From Cryptomeria japonica (taxonomy: Eukaryota > Streptophyta > Pinopsida > Cupressales > Cupressaceae), in the NCBI RefSeq assembly GCF_030272615.1, contig NC_081411.1, positions 834,138,136-834,202,135 of the forward strand: a DNA stretch of 64,000 bases, written 5' to 3'. Both the position numbers and the translations under genes were made by a program. Position 1 is the stretch's first letter. Each line of letters begins with the position of its first letter. The notes below the pieces were generated by a model that did not search any database, was not told the origin of the DNA, and saw only the letters and a program-made list of their open reading frames with translations. Positions 23,272-34,289 of this stretch are shown here, piece after piece.

Positions 23272-26200
23272 CTATGTTAGTGCCTCTGAGATTTCCTTCT
23301 GCAGAGATGCTAAATAGTCAAATCTTGGACTTAGTTTAGATCTCAAGAGTTTTGCCTTGTTTATTATTTTCTCTTTTTCTCTTTCCAATTTGAGTACTTC
23401 TTCCTCAAAATTTGTTATCTTTTCCTCAAAAACTGATAATGTATCAGGTGAGTCAACAAAATTATCTGCAAGTTTATTGATCTCTTCCTGTACCTTGCTC
23501 ATCTTTTTGTCTACATCTATGGTCAAAAAGTTTATCTTACAGGTGTCTTTGTATAGAGTTTTGTACTCTTTCAATAAATTGCACAGTTCCAGTAGAAGTG
23601 TGTCAAATTCCCTGTTACACTTCTTTATTCCTTCCTCAAAGAATTTTTGTTTCTCTTTTTCTACAATTTCCTTTACAGATTCTACCTTTGTTTGCTCAAA
23701 ATTTCCAGAAATATATTTACAAAGTGTATCCAACTGGCCTAAAGAATCTTTATTGTCTATATTACAATTAGGAGCTATTAATTTCAAAAATGGAATTGAA
23801 TCATCTATTGCTTTATAAGCTTGTGAGCTATAATTAGTTATTTTCTTGATAGATTCAAGTAATACCTCAGTCACATTTGATGGTGACCAAACAAACTGAG
23901 TGCCGGTGGAAGTGACCATGCTAGTATTGACCTCTGGTAGGTCTGTTTGTGTCTCCATCTCTTTAAGCACTGGTTTTCCTGCTTCATTTCTTACTGGTGG
24001 CATCTGTTCTGGAGCCTTTAGCTCTGTTGGTTTCTCTATTTGTGTTCCAAATTCCATCTTTTTCTCTGTATCTACTTCCGGTTGCTCTGTGTTTCCTGTT
24101 ACCGGAGGCTCTTTGGATATACTGGTTTTATCTGTTGTATCCTTATCTACCACTATGTTGATCTTCTGAGTATCAACGTTCACAGTATATAGGACTTCAG
24201 GATTAGGATTATTATCCTCTGTATCCATACTCTCAGCTACCAGTTGATCTTCTGTAGTTGTTGTTTTTACTGGTGGAGTATTTAAAGGAGGTGGGGGTAA
24301 GTTGTCTCTAATCTTGATACTTGGTGGTCCACCAACTTTACCTTTTCCTTTGTCCTTCTGATATACCAAAATGGGCTTGGGATTCCTATATTCTTCTTGT
24401 TTTTCTTTTTCAACCAAGAATGTATCCCAACCATTTTTTGTTTCCTTTGAAACTTCTGTAACTCTACCTGCCATTAGTGAAATTTGTCGGTGTGTAGTGG
24501 AAAAAACTGTCTGGTTGGCCTGAGCTATCAGATCATCAATTTCCTTAGGTGAGTTAACCGGGTATACTGCAAGTAATTTTTCTATTTTAATTTTCTTATC
24601 CAAATCAATTATTCCTTGCCTTCTGGCCTCAAGTCTTTTATATAGTTCATCAGGAATTTCATTTAAGACTTGCAACAAAAACTTTTTATACATGTCCATG
24701 TGTAGTATAACACTCTCCTCAACTTGTCCTTTCTCATCATCTGATAGGGTGTCATAGATTTTCCCTATGTTTTTCAATTTACCTTCCTCTATGATCTCAT
24801 TCAGTAATATGTCAAGAGGGGCCAAGTCAGTGTTTGTCTTTTTCTTCCTTTTGGGCATCAGCTTCTTCTTAGGTGTGACTTTCTTGACCGGAGATCTCAC
24901 GACTTGTTGCTTCTGTCTTGTCCTTCTAGGTGAAGGAGTGGTTACTGGTGAGGGGTCTCTTTTCCTAACAACTCTTTTAAAAGTTGCTGGCATATCTCCT
25001 TCTGAGGAAGTATCTACCAGTGATAGATGAGTTTCAGGTTGTTGGGCTGCCAACTGATCTTCTGTTATGCCAGTTTTCTTTAATATATCTTCCTTTATGA
25101 TTTTTACTTGTCTGGATCCTTTCCTCACAAATGCCTCAACCTTTTTCACTCTCTTCTTAGATTGAATTTGACTTTCTATGGTCTCAGCACTACCAAATAC
25201 TTCTTCCTTTGGTTCATTGGGGGCTTCCAGAAGTGCTTTGACATAAGTTTCCACTATGTGGTCATCTATTTCATACCCCATCTCTGTTACCCAAATTGTC
25301 CTTGGGACAACTGCTTCCATCCAGATCTCATCCTTTTTTATACAAAAAATATATCATCCTTGTATTTGTTGAAAATTTCCTGTGATAGTCTGATTCTTTT
25401 ATTCATTCCGACCTTTAGTGTTTGAAAATACTCATTGATATTCTTTTCTCTGTTTTCACCCATGTTGTTGAATAAGTCAGATAATTGTTTCCCTACCGGT
25501 ATGTCAAATCCAAAATCCTTGTTGCCTATACTGGGAGCCTATTTGGTTATATGTAGCATTAAGCATACAAGTAAATTTCCAAATCTAAAGGTTCCTTTCT
25601 TATCCTTCTTGATTTTTGCTAAATTGTCAATTAACTCATCCTTTAACCATTCACAGATATCAATTTTTACATTGTCCTTAACCATGTTATAAGCACTCTT
25701 TATGCATAAACTGGAAACTGAGTTAAGCCTATTAGCATGAGTTGCTTTGTAACCTAAAATCATGCTAAAAAATCTAACATTTGTATCGGTCACATCATTA
25801 ACCCTCAATGATCTCTTGTCGGATGTTGCACCAGTTAAGTTTGTTACTAAGTCATTGGAGACCTTCTTGGTTTTGTCGGGTCTATTACTAGTGGAAGGTA
25901 ACCTTGTTACTGCTTTCACAGCTTCCTTTGTAATTTTATGCACTGAGTCAAATGAACCATGTACCCTGCTTAAAACTATCCTAACCACTTCCTTGGGAAA
26001 TTCAGGAATGCAGAGGATTTCAGTGAATCCTAGGGTTTCAACAATTTTATGTTCAGGTTTCACATTTCCGGAGTTGTCACATATAACAGACTTATACATG
26101 TTTTTGATTTCTTCATCACCTAATTCCTCTATGTTGCAATGAATATACATTCTAGGGTCTTCTGCATAAACAACACCTTTTGGAATTTTTGAAAAAGCAC

Positions 26201-26318
26201 TTGTATTGTCATCTTTCTTAGCTACCTCGGGAACTAGCTGAAACATGGGCCTAGGTCATTTTATAACTTCGACTACTATAGGGTTTGCTATGAATTCAGG
26301 TGCAGAGGAAGATGCCAT
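23272..26318 (-). pseudogene. Element B ORF2: conserved unknown protein
   Basis: The ATG on the minus strand at 26318 opens a frame with an early stop (around 26258-26256). It reads to 25539, and after a frameshift an uninterrupted 682-codon stretch runs from 25320 to 23272. It shares block order with A and C ORF2: 'VLSRVH' (25976), 'NDVTDTNVRFFSMILGY', 'FRFGNLLV', MGYEID (25281), 'VFGSAETI' (25200), a basic linker, 'DELYKRLEARRQ', an acidic/Pro/Thr region and a C-terminal coiled coil. The function is unknown. The 682-codon open stretch is long for an otherwise decayed element. Confidence 0.75.
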
Positions 26319-26623
26319 GATGATAAATACCTTTTTCTACCTTTGAATGGATTGATTGCTGAAGTGCTTTGCCTCTTTGCTCAGAATGCCTTAGCTCAAA
26401 AATCTTTGCACTCTCTGAAAGTTTGAATTCACGGTGAAATGAAATGGAGCCAAAACCTTATTTTATAAAGTCTTTTCTACTACCTACCACATTAATTGCT
26501 TGCCGGTAATGTATTAGCTCAACTTTATTTGCCGATAATGAATGATTTTCAACTTCTTTTCTCTAACTAAGGGAATAATAGCACGTGTGTCATTAGATTG
26601 CCAAACCCTCAAGATAATTTTCT

Positions 26624-27781
26624 TCAATTTGATGAAGAACATCCTGCCAGTGGAGCATTGCTCTGTCCTACTAGTGGAGCATCATTTTGTCTTGCCGGTG
26701 GAGCATTTGTTGGTTCTACCGATGGAGGAGTATCCCCAATATTTAGATCACTTTTTCTAATCCATTGCTTTGATAATTCTTGCTTAACTTCTTCAACCTT
26801 TTCTTTACCCTTCAAACTAGTACTTTTGTTATCTACCGGTGTACCTTTACTTCTACAAAATTTAGCAATATGACCAATCTTGTTACATGCATAACAAGTT
26901 ACATTATTTTTCTGAATAGCTTTCCCATAACCTATGCCGGTTTGTGTTCTACATTTATTTGATAAATGACCAAATCTTCCACAAACATAACATCTTACAT
27001 TCATTCTGCAGTTTTTAGAGTTACGACCAATTTTGTTGCATTTGGAGCATTGACTAGTGGGAGGATTGATATTTTGATAATTCCTAGATCTAAATTCATT
27101 TGCCCTATGACCATATTTATTGCAGTTAAAGCATCTTCCATTGAATTTGTAAGTATTAGAAGGTCTTACCGGTTTGCTGTGATCCTGAGTATTTGCAGTA
27201 CTAGAGCTTTCTCCAACTTCAAATCCAATTCCAGAAGTGTCACCTTTGGGTTTTTGATTCTTCAATAAGGTACCAAGTTCTTCTGAGCTTTTCTTGAATT
27301 TTTCTTTGTGTTGATTTGTAGTTTCCAATTCCCTTTCCAAGATTTCTTTTTGTCTCATTAGTTCATTTGAGTCATTCTGAGTATGCATCAGATCTGTCTT
27401 CAACATGTCATTTTCATAGCTAAGTCTTGTGTTCTCATTTGCTGCATCACTTAGTCTCCTGGTCAATTCTTCTTCATTCTTCTTTCTGTCCTCAATCTCT
27501 TTGCAAAATCTCATAGTCATATCCTGCATTTCATTTTTTGTTGTCATGATCTCTTGTTTCAATTTGCTTATCATATCATTTAGTGATTCGTTTTCATCAT
27601 TCTCATTTTGCAATTTTTCACAAAGTTCTCTTCTCTTATTTCTTGTAATAGTAAGATTTTCTTGAAGTGCCTGAATAATGTCCTAAGCTGCTTTTAAATC
27701 ATCTTCTAATTTGATATTTTTCAACTTCTCTGCATCATAGTCAGTAAGAGCTCCTTCAAGTTGCTTCATCAGATTTTCCAT
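26624..27781 (-). pseudogene. Element B Gag-like protein: coiled coil plus four-knuckle array
   Basis: The minus-strand ATG at 27781 gives one frame to 26624 with a single internal stop (27683-27685, TAG). It has an N-terminal coiled coil, then CCHC units between about 27150 and 26868. Two are intact (CYVCGRFGHLSNKC, CYACNKIGHIAKFC), one lost its last Cys (to Phe) and one has His changed to Arg. The C-terminus has Ala/Pro-rich 'NAPLAG'-like repeats. The architecture parallels the gags of A and C. Confidence 0.8.
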
Positions 27782-27838
27782 CTTTACCGGTGTCAAGATC
27801 TTCCTCAAGCTATTAGGCTTTTGAAAATAGAGGACCAG

Positions 27839-27850
27839 GCTCTGATACCA
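27839..27850 (-). other. Primer binding site, element B (tRNA-iMet)
   Basis: The minus strand reads TGGTATCAGAGC, a perfect 12-base initiator-Met primer site, two bases from the LTR end. Confidence 0.95.
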
Positions 27851-27852
27851 AT

Positions 27853-28674
27853 TGTTAGGGTTCCCACAGATATTGAGAGGGGGGGGCGAATTAGTATCTG
27901 ACTGGTAATGAGATTTTCTTAAAACTGAATATGCAGAACATAAAGTAACAGTATACCGATATGCAAAGATTAATGTAAATAACAGAATCAAAAACATCCA
28001 CATGAAAAGAACACCATAACACAAGATGTTTAACGAGGAAACCCGGTGTGGGAAAAACCTCGGTGGGATTTGTGACCCACAATATTCACTTACTGGCCAA
28101 TAAGAGAATATTACTTACAATAGGGGCCTGCACATGCAGGAAGGCCAACTGCCTAGAGCACACTGCTCAATAAGAAGTCACACTGACTTACAATGAGGAT
28201 TATGCAAATCCAATGATTTGTACTTCTTTACAATAGCATCTTCAATGCCAGATTCAGTACCGGTTCTTGCTCTGTTCTTTACATATACCCTTGACCTACA
28301 ATTCGCACATTAGGTCTGCCTTATAATTTTCTTTATGCTTCCTATCTATATCCTACAAATGACTACAATGATCTCTTTTATATACAAGAGTCATTTTACA
28401 ATTTTCCAAGTTGGCTTACAATAATAAAAAAAATATTACATATCAAAAATCTTGTTGGCCTCTGTGCCGGTATACATGTTCTCTTCTGTGCCGGTGTACA
28501 TTTTCTGTGCCCGTGCCAGTGTAGAGTGATCTTGTTGATGCCGATGCACTGTCTTGTTTGAATAATGCTTTGCCGGTATAATGTCTTGCCGGTGCCATAG
28601 GATTGCAAGGTTGCCATCAATGACAAAACCTTCAATCACACACAATGTCTCATTTTAGTGTCCATATACCAACA
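27853..28674 (-). repeat. Element B 5' LTR (822 bp)
   Basis: It matches the 3' LTR through its length but has a single copy of the 57-bp unit. It carries many 'gccggt' motifs. Confidence 0.95.
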
Positions 28675-28767
28675 CAAATTAGATCGAAGCAAACTATTAC
28701 ATTATTATGTTCTTTTTTTGAGTGTTTTAGACTAATTTTGTAATTGTTAATGATATTATTGACATAG

Positions 28768-30475
28768 GTGGATGTTCGGGGAAAGGGAAAGGGAGGTATA
28801 GTACCTGATTACCTCTCTAGAGATGTGGACTCAACAAGATTAAGCGATGATGACCCTAGAAATTCCACACACCCTATGAAATTGATAAAAAAGCCTCTTA
28901 GAAAAATTAGTAGAGAGATTGTTGCTTTGGCATCCGTGTATCCTCAGACTAATGAGATACAAGAGAGGGTGCAAGTATTGATTCAGACAACAGAAAACTT
29001 GCAAGTATGCAGTAATGAAAGCTTTAATTACAACAAAAGTTCAATAATGGTTTATATTTTATTCTCTTTTTATGTCATTAACTAAAATATGTACGTGTTG
29101 TTTTTACAACAATTTATGTGCCCTCATGAATTTGGTGGCCATGATCAGGGTGTTGTAGGTACTTCAAGTGATGACGATTTTCTTGGCTTATCACTTTGAG
29201 TACCCAAAATACATCATACTTAATACTGTCAATGTTCATAATAAAGGTTCATCCTTGTTTACAATTCTTGCACTTTTCATATATTTAATGTTTGATATAA
29301 TTAATGTATTATTCTTCAAGTGCTGCCAATGTTTTTGTGCAAATGCCACCGGCGCCTCATCAGAGGTTAGCCCCACTTGTATTGCCGACTGTAATTTTAG
29401 CAACATGTAGCATGCAGACATCCTCTACTGCATGTCATATTGGCCTGCCCACTGTTGGTAGATCCCTCTTTTGCTCTATCTTTTGTTATGTGTTTATTTC
29501 CCTTCAAGCATGCTTTCTTAGGGGCATTTCATAGAGGATTCATTTTCTACAACAAGAGATGTACATGAGGATGTCGCAGAGGTGACTACTACTACTAACA
29601 TACCATCATTTCTTGGATCTTCTTGTATTGATAGTATGGGAATGTTGCAGGCCACATTGGTGGTGAGCGATGAAGAAATGATTCCCTTAAAGATACAGAA
29701 GGTTCCAGGTACTTTAAAATTATTATTATATATAGTCTAATTGTAATTTACTTTCTGATCACTCATTTTGGACTAATGATCCCATGAATTTTTTGCAGGA
29801 AATGATATTTTTTATAAACATATTAGTGACATTGAATTGCAAATATTTGGGCCCACCATACGTAAAAGGTGGTACATCATATGTGAACTAACCCTAATCC
29901 ACTATTTTGATTTCATATGATTGCTAGAATAGTTTTCCTTTGATCCATTTCTTGAACTATAATAAATGTAGCTTCAGTTCATTTCTGAATCTAACAGGTT
30001 TTTTTTTTCTTTAAAAGGTGGAATGACCAAGAAAAAAGGTTAAAAGATGAATTGACAAACCATATGGTTGAGTGGTTTGGAAATGACACCTTTGACAAAA
30101 CCAAGCTCCTTGAAAAAACTAGCACATATCTGAAGTATGTGAGGGACCAATACAGGATCCATTTAGAGAAGAACCTAAAGTATGAGCATCTTTCCATGAT
30201 TCTAGAGAGGGAGTGGAAGGACCTGATTTTGGATGCCAAGGAGAGAATTGAAAGGAAAAAAGGAAATACACCACCAAACGCCAAAAGAAGGTACGCGATA
30301 CTATTAAGAATGTAATTATGTACTAATTAATTACTCTTTATATTTATATAATCTAACACATTTTAAACTTTTCATAGACTGAGTGACACGTCAAAGGAAA
30401 CCAAGGCAAGACAAGAAAAGCATGGGAAACACAAACTCGACTCTGATGGTTATATGAAACCTGCTGCATGAATTG
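28768..30475 (+). pseudogene. CACTA second gene, Ptta/En/Spm-like exons
   Basis: Several exons on the + strand follow the SET segment. The first (28768-28999 or so, 'VDVRGKGKGGIVPDYLSRDV') starts after the acceptor 'gacatag'. Small exons follow (around 29561-29710 and 29800-29871). The main exon (30018-30290) encodes 'RWNDQEKRLKDELTNHMVEW', then 'TYLKYVRDQYRIHLEKN' and 'EREWKDLILDAKERIERKK'. Next comes 'LSDTSKETKARQEKHGKHK' (30379 onward) with a donor GTAAGT at 30476. The Trp/basic helical pattern resembles the plant Ptta/En/Spm transposase family (PF03004-like) that often accompanies TNP2. In En/Spm the second protein binds subterminal motifs; such a role here is inferred. Confidence 0.55.
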
Positions 30476-30594
30476 TAAGTATCTCATGTAAATAAAATAT
30501 TGCATCAAAATATTATAAATTGCAAACAATTTTTTTTTTTATTATCAAACAATGCAAGCAAAATTCATGATACCAAGAAAAAATGCAAGGCTCT
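30412..30594 (+). repeat. Left copy of the ~180-bp duplication flanking element D
   Basis: 'gaaaag.atgggaaacacaaa' through 'atgcaaggctct' is repeated at 39942-40122 with a few substitutions. It includes an exon end and the beginning of an intron of the second CACTA gene. Confidence 0.9.
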
Positions 30595-32195
30595 TGTAGA
30601 CACCTAAAAATGGTCAACGCTTGCGGAGTCATACTTTAACATTGACGCATTGCCTTATTTTAGGGTTTTTGCGTCGCATTAACATTTCTCCTATGATTCA
30701 CACTTGGTCTTTGTCATTTGTGAGCATCGAGTCATTCTTCTGCATTCTTCAGTTGTCTTGCTTTCGAATTTGGTCTTGTCGACAACAATCTTCAGTCATG
30801 ATTTTGGTCAATCTTATCTTGTCACATCAATGTACGTGCTAATTTGTCACCATTTTGGACATCGTCAATCCTAATTAGGGTTTTGTCCTCTTTTCAATCT
30901 TGTCATCTTGCGATCTATTTGTCATCAATCCTTGTCCTATGATCAATTTCATCATTTTGTGATCGATTTGTCATCGATCGTTGTCCTCTTATCAATCTTG
31001 TCATTTTGCGATCGATTTGTCATCGATCGATGCCCTCTTTTCAATCATCGTCTTTCTCAATTATGTCAATTTGGATCAATTAGTCATTGTTCCTCATCAA
31101 TTGGCGCATTTATCAATCACATCATTTATTAGCATTGGTCATTTATCAAGTCAGAATCATGATCAAATCGAATCAATATCAATTATCCTTTCTCAAGACC
31201 TAATGGTCATCTTGGCGTTTCTAATTCATCTTTTAGGGTTTCATGATTTTATTCATTTAACCCTGTTTGTCATTTCTCCCTCTAGGTTAAATAATTTGTT
31301 TATTTATCCTAGGTCTTCGTGTCACAATTAAATGTTTAATTTAATTTGCTAACTAATTATTCCTCTTTTTGTGAATTAATTAATAAATGACAAATTATTA
31401 ATTGATTTACCTAATTTCTCCTAATTCCTAATTTCCTAATATTTCATCAATTTCTAAATTCCCTCTTTGTGAATTAATTAATAAATGAAAAATTATTAAT
31501 TAATTCACTAAATTCCTAATTTTCCAATTTTCTAATTTTCCTAATTTCTAATTCAATTTCCTCCTATTTTCCTCCTAATTTCATGGGAATGACATTTCAA
31601 TTTGTCATAAATTGTCATAATTGACAATCAATCAATTTTGACATAGAAATTTGTCATAATCTTGTCAGAAATCATCAATCAATCAATTTTTGCATAGAAA
31701 GTGCAAATTTGTCATAATTGACATTCTTGATTTGCAATTTCCATTTGAATCTCTTCATGCTAATTTGATCATCTCTCCAATTTGTCTATAAATTGGATGA
31801 TTTTCTTCAATCCCAACTAATCACATTATCGACTAATCACATTATCGAATGAATCACATTATCGAATGAATCACATTATCGAATGAATCACTTTTTGAAT
31901 CAATCATGCTTCGAGTATTCTTGCGCTACTATCTTGTCTACTTGCTTTCATCTCATGTGTATGCACTTGTAGGTGAGATCCACAAACAAATCTATTTGAA
32001 GAAGAAAGAAGGACAATGGAGCCACATGAAGGAGATATTCAGATCTGCATTTGGTTTGCTTAGTTTTTAATCTTGAATGTTTTGCTTTCATGTCTCTATT
32101 GGATGTAATTAGGATTGATCATTGCATTTGACCTTTTGTGATTGAGCTATGACTAATATCTACTTGCTTTGATGATTTCCGATTTCCTAGCTACA
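30595..32195 (+). repeat. Element D left LTR
   Basis: It starts TGTAGACACCTAAAA and ends about TAGCTACA, just before the primer-like site. It contains several units of about 45 bp with 'gcgatcgatttgtcatcgat' (30885-31045), an 'aatcacattatcgaatg' 18-bp tandem (31820-31900) and a TATA-like 'ctataaattgg' (31787). Confidence 0.85.
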
Positions 32196-32200
32196 TTAAT

Positions 32201-32219
32201 TGGTGAACCCGACATGAAC
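32201..32219 (+). other. Putative primer binding site, element D
   Basis: TGGTGAACCCGACATGAAC follows the LTR by five bases and starts with the TGG of a tRNA CCA end. It differs from the Met site of A-C. The tRNA is not identified. Confidence 0.6.
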
Positions 32220-32307
32220 TAACCCCCTAATCATGCTTTTGAGTTCTTTTGAGTTGATTTGCAGGTTAAAAACCCAAGAAACAGGGTAATGCAGGGTTTT
32301 CTGGGAA

Positions 32308-32408
32308 CTTTTGTGCCTGTGTCAAGCATTGTGCGCCTGTGTCAAGCATTCTGTGCCTGTGTCAAGGACAATCTGTGCCTGTGTCAAGCATTCTGCGCCT
32401 GTGTAGGG
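32308..32408. repeat. 20-bp minisatellite in element D leader
   Basis: Five units of 'ctgtgcctgtgtcaagcatt', with variants (gtgcgcc, caaggacaat), lie between the primer site and the coding region. Confidence 0.9.
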
Positions 32409-34289
32409 ACAGAAACAGAGGTAAAAGACAGTGTGTTTTTACTTGCAAATTGTTTTCTTTTGCATTCTGTTTCTGCTTTTTTTGTTTTTTTGGTACTGAT
32501 TCTCTGTGCAGAACCTTGGCATACGCATGAAAAAGACAACAAATGAAACTACTAACACATTTTATGTAGGTTCGATAGTCAAAGACTAAACATATCAAAC
32601 TTCTGACTTGGGTTTTGCAGGTTGCCTTGGACTACAACTAAACTTTGTGTTTGTAATTAATGTTTAGGCACCTAGTATGATTTCTAAATAGGATGGAATG
32701 AATGTATGTTTTCTTTGATTGTTGAGTTTGACATTGGAGTAGGAGAGTATGCTCTCATCCTTCTTAGGGTGATCAGAAATCCAGATCTTCAATACCATGC
32801 TCATGTTTTTGGTTGTGTGTCACCTTTAGAGGGCATGCCTTCCTGACCATTTGCTTTTGCAAGCAAGTGACAATCGTGAGAAGGGAACGACCCAAAGTGA
32901 GTACGGCTAGAATACCTTGGCATTCTAACTCACTATAAACAAATACCTGATGGCTGAAAGCTTTGAAGGAAGGGTTACGTGGGAATTGCAGTTACTTGGG
33001 AAGTGATGACCTTTGAACTCTTTCTCATATCAACATCTAAGTAGGACCTCACGGTCTAAATTGTGCTTGTGCGACTACATTTGTTTGGTATCTTGGTGGG
33101 ATTAATGTCTTAATCACGCTTGCATGACATCAAGGAGTAACGCTTAATAGAAATCCTTACTAAACACCTTGTATTTAGAGGCCAAAAATCCTTCTAGTTG
33201 CTTGAGAAGGATAAGTTCGGATACTTGGAAGAGATACTATGTTCGCCATGGGGAGATTTCCATGGGGACTGATGCTTGGCTGCCCTGAGAAGTGAGTGCC
33301 ATGGAGGGGAGCCCGTGGGGTCAAGCATCTATGTATTATCCTTGAATCTCATAATGAGTCTACCTCTCAAGTACCTAATGTCCTTTCCTACCATAAGAAA
33401 TGTGTTAATGAGCATGATTGTCTTGAGTCTAAGTTGAAATATCTTGTCTTCTTTGCTTGTCAAAAGTTGAATTGCATCTCATTTCAAAAACAAGACAAAT
33501 TGATTCAAAACAAGGTTAAACCCAAGAATATTGCATTCAACAAAGTTCAAAACACCTTCAAACATGGTTGTCAAACATTGTTCAAAATCTTGTCTCAACA
33601 TTCATGTCACTTAGATTTAGGTTCATCCTAGGTTTGCATTTTGCAAAGTTCATTGTCAAGTACCAAGGTTAGGTTTTCACCTAAGTCATACTCCTTTCGC
33701 ATATCAATAAAAGTCATCCATTTGCATGTGTCCTCTTGCATTAGAGTAATACCATTTCATAATTCAAACTTAGATTGACATTGTCATACATTTGCATTTG
33801 CATACCCTAGGTCCTTTCATTAAGTATAGGTCATTATCATATCATATTAGGGTCACTTGCATAGTAATTGTCCCTTAGCATATAGTGTCAAAACTAGGTT
33901 TTGTCATACTTGAGTAATGCAAATCTTTGATAAACCCTAAGTTATTGTTAGGAAGTCTAGACCTTATCAAACTTTTGTCTTTTTGTCATCAATGTCATTT
34001 GGTCAAACCTAGCTTAGTATCCAAGCATATAGGGGAGACATTGTCATTTTGTCCTTTTGTCACTTGGTCCTTTTGTCCTTTGAGGTCTAGACATCATTTC
34101 AATTTCCTAAGGGTCTCTTTTTAGATTTGCATTCCAAAAAGTTTGTCAAAATCTTGAAAAACAACCAAAAACATAGGTTGCATTCTTGCCATAGATTGCA
34201 TTTTCATCTGTTTAGTTTGCATTTAGTTGCATATCATACATCATCCTTGAAAAAAAAAAAATTCCAAAAATATTGCATTGCATAGTGAC
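32409..34289. other. Element D 5' leader, no gene recognised
   Basis: About 1.9 kb of leader with short ORFs only. 'catttgcat' and 'tttgtcat' phrases are frequent in the second half. Confidence 0.5.

Larger units (their letters stand above)
22047..28674 (-). mobile_element. Element B: pol-less copia-type LTR retroelement (minus strand)
   Basis: LTRs at 22047-22925 (3') and 27853-28674 (5') and a perfect 5-bp TSD CAAAT (22042-22046, 28675-28679) define a 6,628-bp element. The primer site is at 27839-27850. It carries gag (27781 to 26624) and ORF2 (26318 to 23272) and nothing recognisable as pol. It is inserted in an intron of the second CACTA gene in the opposite orientation. Confidence 0.95.

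Noticed and set aside
23357-25030. Plus-strand ORFs across element B
   Set aside because: They are antisense shadows of ORF2, which is on the minus strand and has homologues in A and C.
30621-31331. Overlapping Ser/Ile/Leu-rich ORFs in the element D LTR
   Set aside because: They fall in the repeat-rich LTR, with mirror images in the other arm (39112-39894); no coding signature.
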